From assembly GCA_021815365.1 (NCBI GenBank), contig JAKAGZ010000027.1, positions 1-38,197 of the forward strand: DNA of 38,197 bases, written 5' to 3'. Each line of letters starts with the position of its first letter. Within the stretch, counting starts at the first letter, position 1. The translations under genes were made by a program, and so were the position numbers. Source of the stretch: Bacteroidota bacterium (GTDB taxonomy: Bacteria; Bacteroidota; Ignavibacteria; Ignavibacteriales; Ignavibacteriaceae). Shown here one piece after another: positions 17,217-24,471 of this stretch. The notes beneath the pieces are model-generated. The model had not been told where the DNA came from, searched no databases, and was given only the letters and a program-made list of their open reading frames with translations.

Positions 17217-17549
17217 ATGCAGGGAATCTTTGAGGCAGGAAAATATGATTGGGCTTTGTTTGTGGGACATTTGGTTTTGGAAAAAATACTAAAGGCACGT
17301 TGGGTGATGAATAACGAGGATAATACTCCGCCAAAGATTCATGACCTTATGAGATTAGCTAATGAATCTCAGCTTAAATTAAACGATACAGAAAAAGAAT
17401 TTTTACTTGAGGTTAATGACTTTAATATAGAGGCACGTTATGTCGATTATAAAATGGATTTCCATAAAAAATGCACGAGGGAATTCGCAGAGGAATATTT
17501 AACAAAAATCAAAGAGTACTATAATGTATTCAAAAAAGGACTTGAATAA
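17217..17549 (+). CDS. HEPN-domain protein, 5' end interrupted by an amber codon
   Basis: A HEPN helical-bundle protein; the open part has 110 residues from the ATG at 17217 (MQGIFEAGKYDWALFVGHLVLEKILKARW). The same frame continues upstream as TKQEHIKY-stop-IKTAEHDLDA, with TAG at 17184-17186, exactly where relatives have a conserved Trp (from memory), so TGG to TAG would explain it. The likely original start is TTG at 17157 or ATG at 17121. Without that segment, the first helix is missing. HEPN proteins of this type pair with MNT nucleotidyltransferases. The R-x4-6-H ribonuclease motif is not evident; the comparable place reads NIEARYVDYKMDFHKK. The gene overlaps the MNT gene by 26 bp. It may be a decaying pseudogene. 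Confidence 0.75.
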   Translation: MQGIFEAGKYDWALFVGHLVLEKILKARWVMNNEDNTPPKIHDLMRLANESQLKLNDTEKEFLLEVNDFNIEARYVDYKMDFHKKCTREFAEEYLTKIKEYYNVFKKGLE

Positions 17550-17835
17550 TTTGATAGCGCAGTTGTTGAATTTGATTAAATCTGAAATCAACATCAACAG
17601 GGTCTACCTATTTGGCTCTTATGCAAAAGGTAATGCGAATGAATACAGTGATATTGATTTAGCTTTAGTTTCAGATGACTTTGAGGGCAGCAGATTTTTT
17701 GATAAAAAAAGAATAAATAAATACTTGCTCAAGACCACAACTGATTTTCAGATCCATCCATACAAAACAGAAGAATTTACTGAAGAGAATCCCTTTGTTG
17801 CGGAAATTTTAAGAACCGGAATTAAGATAATTTGA
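17524..17835 (+). CDS. MNT-type minimal nucleotidyltransferase
   Basis: A 103-residue Pol-beta-superfamily nucleotidyltransferase domain protein. The motif YLFGSYAKGNANEYSDIDLALV has G31-S32 and the metal-binding D43-x-D45; a third acidic residue is likely the Asp in TDFQIHPYK. In HEPN/MNT modules the MNT partner neutralises a HEPN RNase by attaching nucleotides, or the pair serves other roles. It overlaps the 3' end of the HEPN gene by 26 bp, implying coupled translation. Unlike the HEPN frame, it is intact. The genes are the only plus-strand pair between purK and comEC, and look like a small accessory insertion. Confidence 0.9.
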   Translation: MYSKKDLNNLIAQLLNLIKSEININRVYLFGSYAKGNANEYSDIDLALVSDDFEGSRFFDKKRINKYLLKTTTDFQIHPYKTEEFTEENPFVAEILRTGIKII

Positions 17836-17845
17836 AACGATGTTA

Positions 17846-20296
17846 TTATTCTCTCCAATCTGCCTTCATAATTGTTTCCCCATCACTCTGAAGGATCACT
17901 GCCCCTGCTCTGTCCGTCCTGAAAATCTTTGAATGATATTTTTTCAGCCTGTCAATAATTACCTGTGAGGGGTGATTAAATTTATTCTGAATACCAACAG
18001 AGATCAGACTGATTTGAGGAGTAACAAATTGCAGAAAATTTTCCGTTGAGCTTGTACTACTCCCATGATGACCAACCTTCAGAACATCTGAATCAAGAAA
18101 TGTTTTATATTTCTCAGCGTAATAATTTTCAGCCAGACTTTCTATATCGCCTGTGAATAAAAATTCAGAATTGCCGTAAACAATCTTCAGAACACCGCTT
18201 CTGTTATTCTGGATGGAGTTTTTAAATTCGTTTACATTAAGAACATAAACTCTGACATTACCAATTTTTAAAATCTCCCTTTTATAATATTTCTTTGGAA
18301 TATGGCTTTTATCAATATAATTTTCGAATCGTACATCCTTCGAAAGAGACGTATCAAGACCTGGTTTGTATAACCTGGAAATCTTACCGCTGCGAATCAG
18401 GGAAACAAAACCCCCATAATGATCCATATCAAGATGTGTCACAAAGCCGTAATCAATTTTATCAATACCAAGATGATCAAGCAGCGGAAGCACAACTCTC
18501 TCGCCGTTATCGAAAGAATAAGTCGCCTCGCCTGCATCTATCAAAGCGGTTCTGCCATCGGGAAATTTCAGAATGAAAGAATCGCCCTGTCCTACGTCTA
18601 TCATCACTACGCTCAATTTATTATCCGGCAATAAGTTTTTATTATCAAATGTAGAGAACAAATAAAAAACAGAAGTGCATAGAGCAAGCAAAGTAATTTT
18701 AGCAGAACTATTAACGAATCTCCTGTGAAAAATAAATATAGCCGCAAGTACCAAGTAAAATAAAATTATATCGTAAAGTGAAAAATTTCTTATCCGCAGA
18801 AAAGAATAATCACCGCTTCCGGTGATGTGTATAATCCAAAAAATAAATTTTATAACAAGTTCATTAACAACACTAAAGTAAGGAGCGATTGAATTAAAAA
18901 AAGCGCCTAATGCCAAAGATAAAATTCCAATCCCGACAATAACTCCTGTTGAGGGAATTACAATTAGATTCGTGAACAAAGCAACCAGAGATAACTTGCC
19001 GAAATAAAAAATTGTAATCGGCATAGTGCCTATCTGTGCAGCAAGAGAAACGCCAACAAACAATAAAATATTTTTTATCAGATTATTTACTTCAATTTTC
19101 TTAATACCATTTTGTATCGGTGGATAGATAAGCGCAATTGAAATTACTGCAGCAAAAGAAAGCTGAAAGCCCGGTGCAAAAAGCTCGTATGGTTTGATAA
19201 AAAGTATTATTAAAGCTGCAATGGCAATCGAGTTCAATAAATTTGTCGAACGGTTGGTTATAAATGCGGTTATCAAAACAACTGACATCACTCCTGCGCG
19301 GAAAGCAGATGAGGGTGCACCGATTAGAATTATATATATAGTCAATCCCAAAACAGTAAGCAGCGAACCTGTATAAATATTAAACCTTCCGAATAAGAAT
19401 GTGAATATCAAAACGATGTAACCAACGTGCAAACCCGAGACAGCCAGTATATGAATTACCCCGGTGTTAATAAATTCTGTTTTTGTGTCGTAGGATATTT
19501 CACTTCTGTCAGCTAATAGTAAACCTCTCAGCAAACCCGCAGACTGTTCATTATATAATTTCCTTATCAGCAAGTCAATCTTTTTTCTGATAGTTAAGAT
19601 TGTATTCGCAAATACATTTTCCCTGTTGTTTATAATTTTAATTCTTGCCTGTCCGGCAGGCAGGTTTGAAGTGTTATATATATTTATTATCCCTGAAACT
19701 CCTTTCGACCTGAGATATTTATTGTAATCAAACTCACCCGGGTTTCTTTCCTCCCTTCCTTTTGAATAGTTTCCTTCAACTGCTACTTTATTGCCGATCG
19801 CTAAGACAGAATAAATAGAATCTAATTTTGATTGAGCATCTTTTCGCGAAGCGATCAGTTCTGAAATTCTGCATATAAAATTTATTTTTTCATTCTGTAC
19901 CGTATCACCACTTTGGATAGAACTTGATTCCATCTCAAAGACTATTTCTTCTTTCCTGGGAAGTTCAATATTAGTTATTTCGCCAATTACTCTTATGTTT
20001 TTTAGCCTGTAGATGTCTTCTGAAAGATAGTTGTACCCAGGTTGATTTAACTGTGCAGTTACATTTCCGAAAACCAGAACTGCAATTAGTAATAAAATGC
20101 TGTTGATATTTCTTAAAATTATAAGCGGATATTTCAAACTCAGACAATAAAGTGCAGCAGATGTTACAATCATGGCAGCAAAATAATAAATGCTGACCTG
20201 GAAAAACCGGTTCAGCAATATTCCTGCTGCAAAAAGAAGTATCAGCTTTATTGCCGGGAAATCTTTTCGCGAATCGGTCAATTCTGTCATTTGCAT
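17846..20296 (-). CDS. comEC: ComEC/Rec2-family DNA internalisation protein
   Basis: A large polytopic inner-membrane protein (816 aa) expected to carry single-stranded DNA into the cytoplasm during natural transformation. It has N-terminal membrane helices, a DUF4131/OB-like periplasmic segment (about 95-230), and a Competence domain from about 240 to 520 starting NEQSAGLLRGLLLADRSEI and containing ILAVSGLHVGYIV. A metallo-beta-lactamase-like C-terminal domain contains VMIDVGQGDSF, THLDMDHYGG, FTGDIE and KVGHHGSSTSS. Its full length and intact motifs suggest activity. ATGs at 20296 and 20290 both fit; the latter gives an ATGA overlap with the metalloenzyme stop. A palindromic insertion encoding NLPAGQAR lies near residue 215. 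No other competence gene is in the window. Confidence 0.93.
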   Translation of the reverse strand: MQMTELTDSRKDFPAIKLILLFAAGILLNRFFQVSIYYFAAMIVTSAALYCLSLKYPLIILRNINSILLLIAVLVFGNVTAQLNQPGYNYLSEDIYRLKNIRVIGEITNIELPRKEEIVFEMESSSIQSGDTVQNEKINFICRISELIASRKDAQSKLDSIYSVLAIGNKVAVEGNYSKGREERNPGEFDYNKYLRSKGVSGIINIYNTSNLPAGQARIKIINNRENVFANTILTIRKKIDLLIRKLYNEQSAGLLRGLLLADRSEISYDTKTEFINTGVIHILAVSGLHVGYIVLIFTFLFGRFNIYTGSLLTVLGLTIYIILIGAPSSAFRAGVMSVVLITAFITNRSTNLLNSIAIAALIILFIKPYELFAPGFQLSFAAVISIALIYPPIQNGIKKIEVNNLIKNILLFVGVSLAAQIGTMPITIFYFGKLSLVALFTNLIVIPSTGVIVGIGILSLALGAFFNSIAPYFSVVNELVIKFIFWIIHITGSGDYSFLRIRNFSLYDIILFYLVLAAIFIFHRRFVNSSAKITLLALCTSVFYLFSTFDNKNLLPDNKLSVVMIDVGQGDSFILKFPDGRTALIDAGEATYSFDNGERVVLPLLDHLGIDKIDYGFVTHLDMDHYGGFVSLIRSGKISRLYKPGLDTSLSKDVRFENYIDKSHIPKKYYKREILKIGNVRVYVLNVNEFKNSIQNNRSGVLKIVYGNSEFLFTGDIESLAENYYAEKYKTFLDSDVLKVGHHGSSTSSTENFLQFVTPQISLISVGIQNKFNHPSQVIIDRLKKYHSKIFRTDRAGAVILQSDGETIMKADWRE
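19646..19662. repeat. GC-rich palindrome inserted in the comEC reading frame
   Basis: TGCCTG-TCCGG-CAGGCA forms a perfect 6-bp stem with GG/CC continuation on one side, and is far more GC-rich than the surrounding gene. It is read in frame as LPAGQA within YNTSNLPAGQARIKIINN of ComEC. Similar CCTGCC...GGCAGG palindromes giving LPAG-type peptides inside proteins are remembered from other environmental bacteria, so this looks like one copy of a dispersed short palindrome. Other copies must be sought genome-wide. Confidence 0.6.
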
Positions 20297-21192
20297 ATAT
20301 TCAATATTGCCGGTTTAATGTCGGTCAAATCTTTTATAGAATCCGATAATTCTTTAGCATACCTGCCTGCAGTAATAGTTAAAGCCGGGTTGAGAGTGTG
20401 AGTCTTTACAGAAAGGTCTTCAAAGTTTCCATGATCTGAACAGATGATCAGAGTCATATTTTTTTTGTCCATTTCTGTAATTATGCAAAAAAGAAAATCA
20501 TCAAGCGTGTGAAGAATATTTTCAAAATCTCCCGCATCACGCCAGTGACCAAGATGATCGGTTAAATAATATTCATACAAAGTAAATTTATTTTTCTCTG
20601 AAATTTTCAAAAGTCTTTTAGCGGCTAATTGTGGTGTGATCCGTGGAAGTTTATAGTTCAATTTTTTTATCCACCGGTCATTTGTAATTTCTGCCGTCAG
20701 CGCTTTTCCTTTCCTGACATCTGTTGTGGTATTCAGTCTCACTCCGCTTGACCTGCAGCAATGTGTGGTTACTGAAAGTCTTCCCCTTCCTGATTTTAAG
20801 TATTCAAAAAATTGTTTTGGGTATGCGTTTGCAAAAAAGACTTTTTGACTTTTTTCAAGATAAGCTTTAAAAATATTTTCTTTTTGAATAACAGGAATTA
20901 GTGTAGAATAAGGGAAAGGACCAAAATGCTTCCCAATGTATTTTGCAGCATTCATTCCACAGAAGATCGAAGTTTGCCCTGTTCCGCTTTGAGGTAATCC
21001 ATCAACGCCAAGGCACGCATCGGTCGGGAAAATAAATGAGCCGTTATTATTAATAGCTTGCCTTTTTAACGAGGGTATTTCATCAAAGATTTCCGTAAAT
21101 GTCTTAAAGCCGTACTTAAAAAACGGGTTGAACTTGTAATCTCCATTACCGATTCCAACTCCATCTATAAATATCATTAAAACTGGATTCAA
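20287..21192 (-). CDS. Alkaline phosphatase-superfamily metalloenzyme
   Basis: A 301-residue protein of the phosphopentomutase/cofactor-independent phosphoglycerate mutase/phosphatase clan. MIFIDGVGIGNGD contains the first metal Asp (D10). PQSGTGQTS (about 68-75) supplies the likely nucleophilic Thr, YYLTDHLGHW a metal Asp and His pair, and LIICSDHGNFEDL the Asp-His pair; a further His lies in KTHTLNP. The metal ligands thus look complete. The substrate is unknown; this family of compact proteins is poorly studied. The given start is TTG and supplies MNPVLMIFIDG; an ATG at 21177 is the alternative. It is in tight order between dtd (8 bp) and comEC (overlap). Confidence 0.8.
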   Translation of the reverse strand: MNPVLMIFIDGVGIGNGDYKFNPFFKYGFKTFTEIFDEIPSLKRQAINNNGSFIFPTDACLGVDGLPQSGTGQTSIFCGMNAAKYIGKHFGPFPYSTLIPVIQKENIFKAYLEKSQKVFFANAYPKQFFEYLKSGRGRLSVTTHCCRSSGVRLNTTTDVRKGKALTAEITNDRWIKKLNYKLPRITPQLAAKRLLKISEKNKFTLYEYYLTDHLGHWRDAGDFENILHTLDDFLFCIITEMDKKNMTLIICSDHGNFEDLSVKTHTLNPALTITAGRYAKELSDSIKDLTDIKPAILNICK

Positions 21193-21200
21193 AACATTTT

Positions 21201-21653
21201 CTATTTTTTTGATTCTATGGTAAGGGTTACGGGACCATCATTGATTATTTTAACAAGCATCATGGCGCCAAATTTGCCCGTCTTAACTTTATCGGTGCCA
21301 ATGTTCTGTTTCATTCTCAAAATAAATTTTTCATAAAGAGGAATTGCTTCTTCGGGTTTTGCAGCATCTGTAAAGCCGGGGCGATTGCCTTTAGATGTTT
21401 CACCATACAAAGTGAACTGTGAAATGATCAGTGCTTCACCTTTCACATCCTTAACTGATAGATTCATTTTTTCATCTGCATCCGGGAATATTCTGAGATT
21501 GCAGCATTTATCTGCTACAAAATTTACATCATTTTCGGTATCACCTGTTTTAATTCCAAGAAGGATCACAATTCCTTTACCTATCTCTGCGTTGTAGTTT
21601 TCTTTCTCAATAAAAACCCCGCCTTCTGAAACCTTTTGGATTAAAGCTCTCAA
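21201..21653 (-). CDS. dtd: D-aminoacyl-tRNA deacylase
   Basis: A 150-residue proofreading enzyme that removes D-amino acids (and Gly) from mischarged tRNA. Both conserved active-site signatures are present: ISQFTLYGETSKGNRPGF near 76-93 and the C-terminal NDGPVTL near 138-144 (the Gly/Pro motif is GP). The typical start MRALIQKVSEGGV requires a TTG codon at 21653, which overlaps the prmC stop as TTGA, a coupled arrangement. The whole length matches bacterial Dtd. It belongs to the prmC-dtd-metalloenzyme-comEC unit. Confidence 0.95.
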   Translation of the reverse strand: MRALIQKVSEGGVFIEKENYNAEIGKGIVILLGIKTGDTENDVNFVADKCCNLRIFPDADEKMNLSVKDVKGEALIISQFTLYGETSKGNRPGFTDAAKPEEAIPLYEKFILRMKQNIGTDKVKTGKFGAMMLVKIINDGPVTLTIESKK

Positions 21654-22504
21654 GACAAAACTCCTTTGACAACTCTATCAATGTTTGAATAATCCTTAAA
21701 TATCCCGATCTCAGAAAAATTATTCTGTAATAAAATATTTTTGACACTCTCCGCCTGACCTTCCCCGACCTCAAAAAATATTTTCCCCTTTGCTTTTAGA
21801 AGAGTTTTTGCATTTGTAGAAATGCTGCGATAGAAATTCAATCCATCGCTGTTATCAGTTAGTGCTATCCTTGGCTCATAAACTTTAAGCTCAGGTCTAA
21901 GCGAAGGAAATTCTTCTGCCGAAACATAAGGCGGATTTGAAACGATCAGGTCAAAACTCTCCCGCTCTATATTATTTTCCTTCATAAAATCATACTTCTT
22001 AAAAACAATTTGCTTATCTGTGTTGTTCAGCAGCGAGTTCTCTGAAGCAGTTTCCAGAGCCTCTTCGCTTATGTCAATTGCGACAACACTACAGCAAGGA
22101 AGATTTTTTGCAAGCGAGACGGCAATATTTCCGCTCCCGGTCCCGACATCTAAAATTTTAATGGGAATATTTCTGTCACAGCATTCAATTATTTTTTCCA
22201 CCAGGATTTCAGTTTCTGGCCTTGGGATAAGCACAGACTTATTAATCATAAACTCTAAACCGAAAAATTCAACGCTGCCTATAATATACTGGAGGGGTTC
22301 GGCTTTGCCTCTTCTTCTGATCAACTCCCGGTACATATCAATTTCTTCTTCTTTCAAAGGCTGGTCGAAGGAAAGATAAAGATCGAGCCTTTTACAATTC
22401 AATACGTGAGCAAGCAAATGTTCTGAATTAATTCTTGGTGATTCAATATTTTTTTTGGCAAGAAAATCAGTGCTTAAATTTATAGCTTCTAAAACTGTTA
22501 GCAT
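21650..22504 (-). CDS. prmC: Peptide chain release factor N5-glutamine methyltransferase
   Basis: A SAM-dependent methyltransferase (284 aa) that methylates the GGQ glutamine of release factors RF1 and RF2. An N-terminal helical release-factor-binding domain (about 1-75) precedes the Rossmann methyltransferase domain. SAM motif I is KILDVGTGSGNIAVSLA (about 116-132) and the catalytic NPPY is at 190-193. VLIPRPETEILVE is also typical of PrmC and distinguishes it from the ribosomal protein methyltransferase PrmB. It is the first gene of a four-gene overlapping unit; the ATG is at 22504. prfA is not adjacent in this window. Confidence 0.95.
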   Translation of the reverse strand: MLTVLEAINLSTDFLAKKNIESPRINSEHLLAHVLNCKRLDLYLSFDQPLKEEEIDMYRELIRRRGKAEPLQYIIGSVEFFGLEFMINKSVLIPRPETEILVEKIIECCDRNIPIKILDVGTGSGNIAVSLAKNLPCCSVVAIDISEEALETASENSLLNNTDKQIVFKKYDFMKENNIERESFDLIVSNPPYVSAEEFPSLRPELKVYEPRIALTDNSDGLNFYRSISTNAKTLLKAKGKIFFEVGEGQAESVKNILLQNNFSEIGIFKDYSNIDRVVKGVLS

Positions 22505-22610
22505 AAGAAATCAATATAAGGATAATGTTGAGAGATAACCGGAAGAAATAATATATCGTAACAATATTCCTTATACAAAAATAGCAAAATAATTTTTACG
22601 AACATTCAGT

Positions 22611-23342
22611 TCATTCAGTTAAAAAATGGTAAATGAGTATCCCCAGGTTTATCTGCAAAGCTCCGAATGCAATCCCGCTTACCAGGTCGTACCTGTGTGT
22701 GCTATCGAGAGAAGTCTGCTTCTGCGTTTTCTGGTAATCGCTGAAAGCATTATCTGCTTTTATCTTAAAATATGCTGTTGCCGCACCGAAAACTAAAATC
22801 CCGCCGATAAGATATTTAAATACCGGTCTTTCATAAAAACTTTTTTCTTCCTGCGAGCCTGTAAAAATTAATTTAACAATTCTGCCATCTGCAAAATCGC
22901 TTTGGCTGATTTTCTTTGCCTGATAACCTGTCTTTCTCAGAACAAGCGGGAAAATTTCTGAAGAAATAAATAAAGGGGTGTAGCCAATCAAAGAATCGCC
23001 GGTAAAAACTTTTACATCCTGCGGATCAGAATTTAAATAAGTTTGTTTTCTGAATGAATACAACAAAGTCGTATCTTTCCTGCAGTTATCTATAGATAAA
23101 CTATCGTTGAACATTTCTGCTTCCCATTCTTTCCCGGAGGCTGTAACAGTAATATCATAAATCCCTTTTTCAAGTTCCGTTGATACGACACCTTTTCCCG
23201 CTAACTTGTTATTAATGTAGATAAGCGAATTGTCAAGATCTGTTTTTATCTCGACTTTTGATTTACAATCTTGTGCAGCCGCAGAACCAGAAATAAGAAC
23301 AAAAATTATAAGGCTGCCGAAAATTTTATTTTTCAAATTCAT
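22611..23342 (-). CDS. PEGA-like domain membrane protein
   Basis: A 243-residue exported or membrane protein with an N-terminal signal (KIFGSLIIFVLISGSAAAQ). Two PEGA-like beta segments follow: VEIKTDLDNSLIYINNKLAGKGVVSTELEKGIYDITVTASG and QDVKVFTGDSLIGYTPLFISSEIFPLVLRKTGYQ. The C-terminus has two hydrophobic stretches (YLIGGILVFGAATAYF and GIAFGALQINLGILIYHFL) flanking a polar segment of about 30 residues. PEGA domains occur in surface-layer and envelope proteins, where they may bind carbohydrate or protein. I take the ATG at 23342 because it starts directly before the signal; an earlier in-frame start would extend further into the preceding gene. It overlaps the propeller lipoprotein gene by 17 bp. 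The role is unknown. Confidence 0.72.
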   Translation of the reverse strand: MNLKNKIFGSLIIFVLISGSAAAQDCKSKVEIKTDLDNSLIYINNKLAGKGVVSTELEKGIYDITVTASGKEWEAEMFNDSLSIDNCRKDTTLLYSFRKQTYLNSDPQDVKVFTGDSLIGYTPLFISSEIFPLVLRKTGYQAKKISQSDFADGRIVKLIFTGSQEEKSFYERPVFKYLIGGILVFGAATAYFKIKADNAFSDYQKTQKQTSLDSTHRYDLVSGIAFGALQINLGILIYHFLTE

Positions 23343-24471
23343 ACGCCTGCAATACTCCACGGTCAAATCCAATAAATAAAATATTTTTATAAAGAACTGG
23401 AGTCAACTTTGCTCTGCCGTCAAGCTGAAGTGTCTTCTCAGTTTTTCCATCTACTTTTGAAATTATGTGCAGCTCACCGTTCAAATCAGGAATGAATAAA
23501 AAATTATTAGTTATCAACGGAGTAACGTTAAATAATCCCTCTGAATGGAACTTCCATTTTACTTTTCCGGATTTTAAGCCAAGAGCAAAAAAATCACCAT
23601 TCAAATTGCCTGCATAAACATTCTCATCATCAAAGGCAGGTGTCATCGCAACTCTTGCGCCTGTATTGAACTGCCAGGATATTTTTCCTGTCTTCAATTC
23701 AACGGCGTAAATAGTACCGTTATCATTGCCCAAAAATGCAGTACCATTTTTTATGGAAACGCCCCCGAGAAAGTGTCCGCCGATCTTATTTTTATAAATT
23801 ATTTTGCCTTCCTTGTTGTCAACACAGATTATTTCGCCATCATCATCACCAAGAATGATCATCCCGTTTTCAAATGCGGGAGAGACGTGTATGTGCGAAT
23901 CAATTTTTATTTTCCATCCGGGTAAACCATAGGAATTATATTTCAATATCTGACCGTCTTCTGTTGCAGCGGCGTAACCGTCATTTGTAGAGACGATCTC
24001 GTTTATAATTCTACCGGGTACTTTGATGTCTCTGAATACTGTCCCCTCGGAAAAATCATAAAAGTAAAGTATGGATTCATTATCATCCGGAATGGCAACA
24101 GCATAAATTATCAGAAACTTTGAGATTATCGGAGCTGTGTAAACCGCGCCTTTATCTTTCAGATACCCTATCTCCTTTCCGTTGTAAAAATTAAAAGCAT
24201 AAACCTTGCCTGAAAGGTCGCCGATGAAAACCAATGAGTCGTTTATCGTAACTGATGTATTCGCAAATCCACCGCTCGTGCTTGTTTCCCATTTCAGTTT
24301 TAATGAATCGCTGACTGATTCCGGTACAAAAAAATTTCTCTGCGGTGTACTGCCGAACATTGAAAATGCCTCCGGGTCAATCTTTGTTTTAACTTTGATG
24401 ATCGTAATAGAGCAGGCTTCAAGAAAAACTATTAATACTATAAGCGGAATGATCTTTTTCAAAAATCCCAT
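23326..24471 (-). CDS. PQQ-like beta-propeller lipoprotein
   Basis: A 381-residue lipoprotein (lipobox FLEAC, C20). It is largely an eight-bladed-type propeller built of PQQ/BamB-like repeats: DSLVFIGDLSGKVYAFNFYNGKEIG, GMIILGDDDGEIICVDNKEGKIIYK, GTAFLGNDNGTIYAVELKTGKISW, NVYAGNLNGDFFALGLKSGKVKW, FLFIPDLNGELHIISKVDGK and ILFIGFDRGVLQAYEFEK. BamB assists beta-barrel assembly, but here the gene neighbours an Omp85-like barrel gene; a scaffold role with that barrel is an inference. It has no quinoprotein dehydrogenase sequence outside the repeats. It overlaps the upstream barrel gene by 13 bp and the downstream PEGA gene by 17 bp, so all three are translationally linked. Confidence 0.83.
   Translation of the reverse strand: MGFLKKIIPLIVLIVFLEACSITIIKVKTKIDPEAFSMFGSTPQRNFFVPESVSDSLKLKWETSTSGGFANTSVTINDSLVFIGDLSGKVYAFNFYNGKEIGYLKDKGAVYTAPIISKFLIIYAVAIPDDNESILYFYDFSEGTVFRDIKVPGRIINEIVSTNDGYAAATEDGQILKYNSYGLPGWKIKIDSHIHVSPAFENGMIILGDDDGEIICVDNKEGKIIYKNKIGGHFLGGVSIKNGTAFLGNDNGTIYAVELKTGKISWQFNTGARVAMTPAFDDENVYAGNLNGDFFALGLKSGKVKWKFHSEGLFNVTPLITNNFLFIPDLNGELHIISKVDGKTEKTLQLDGRAKLTPVLYKNILFIGFDRGVLQAYEFEK

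Noticed and set aside
10426-17549. Amber recoding as the reason for two in-frame TAG codons
   Set aside because: hmgA and the VOC-family gene end in TAG at natural family ends, so TAG is used as stop here.
22020-22379. 119-codon plus-strand frame
   Set aside because: It is the antisense shadow of the prmC methyltransferase domain.
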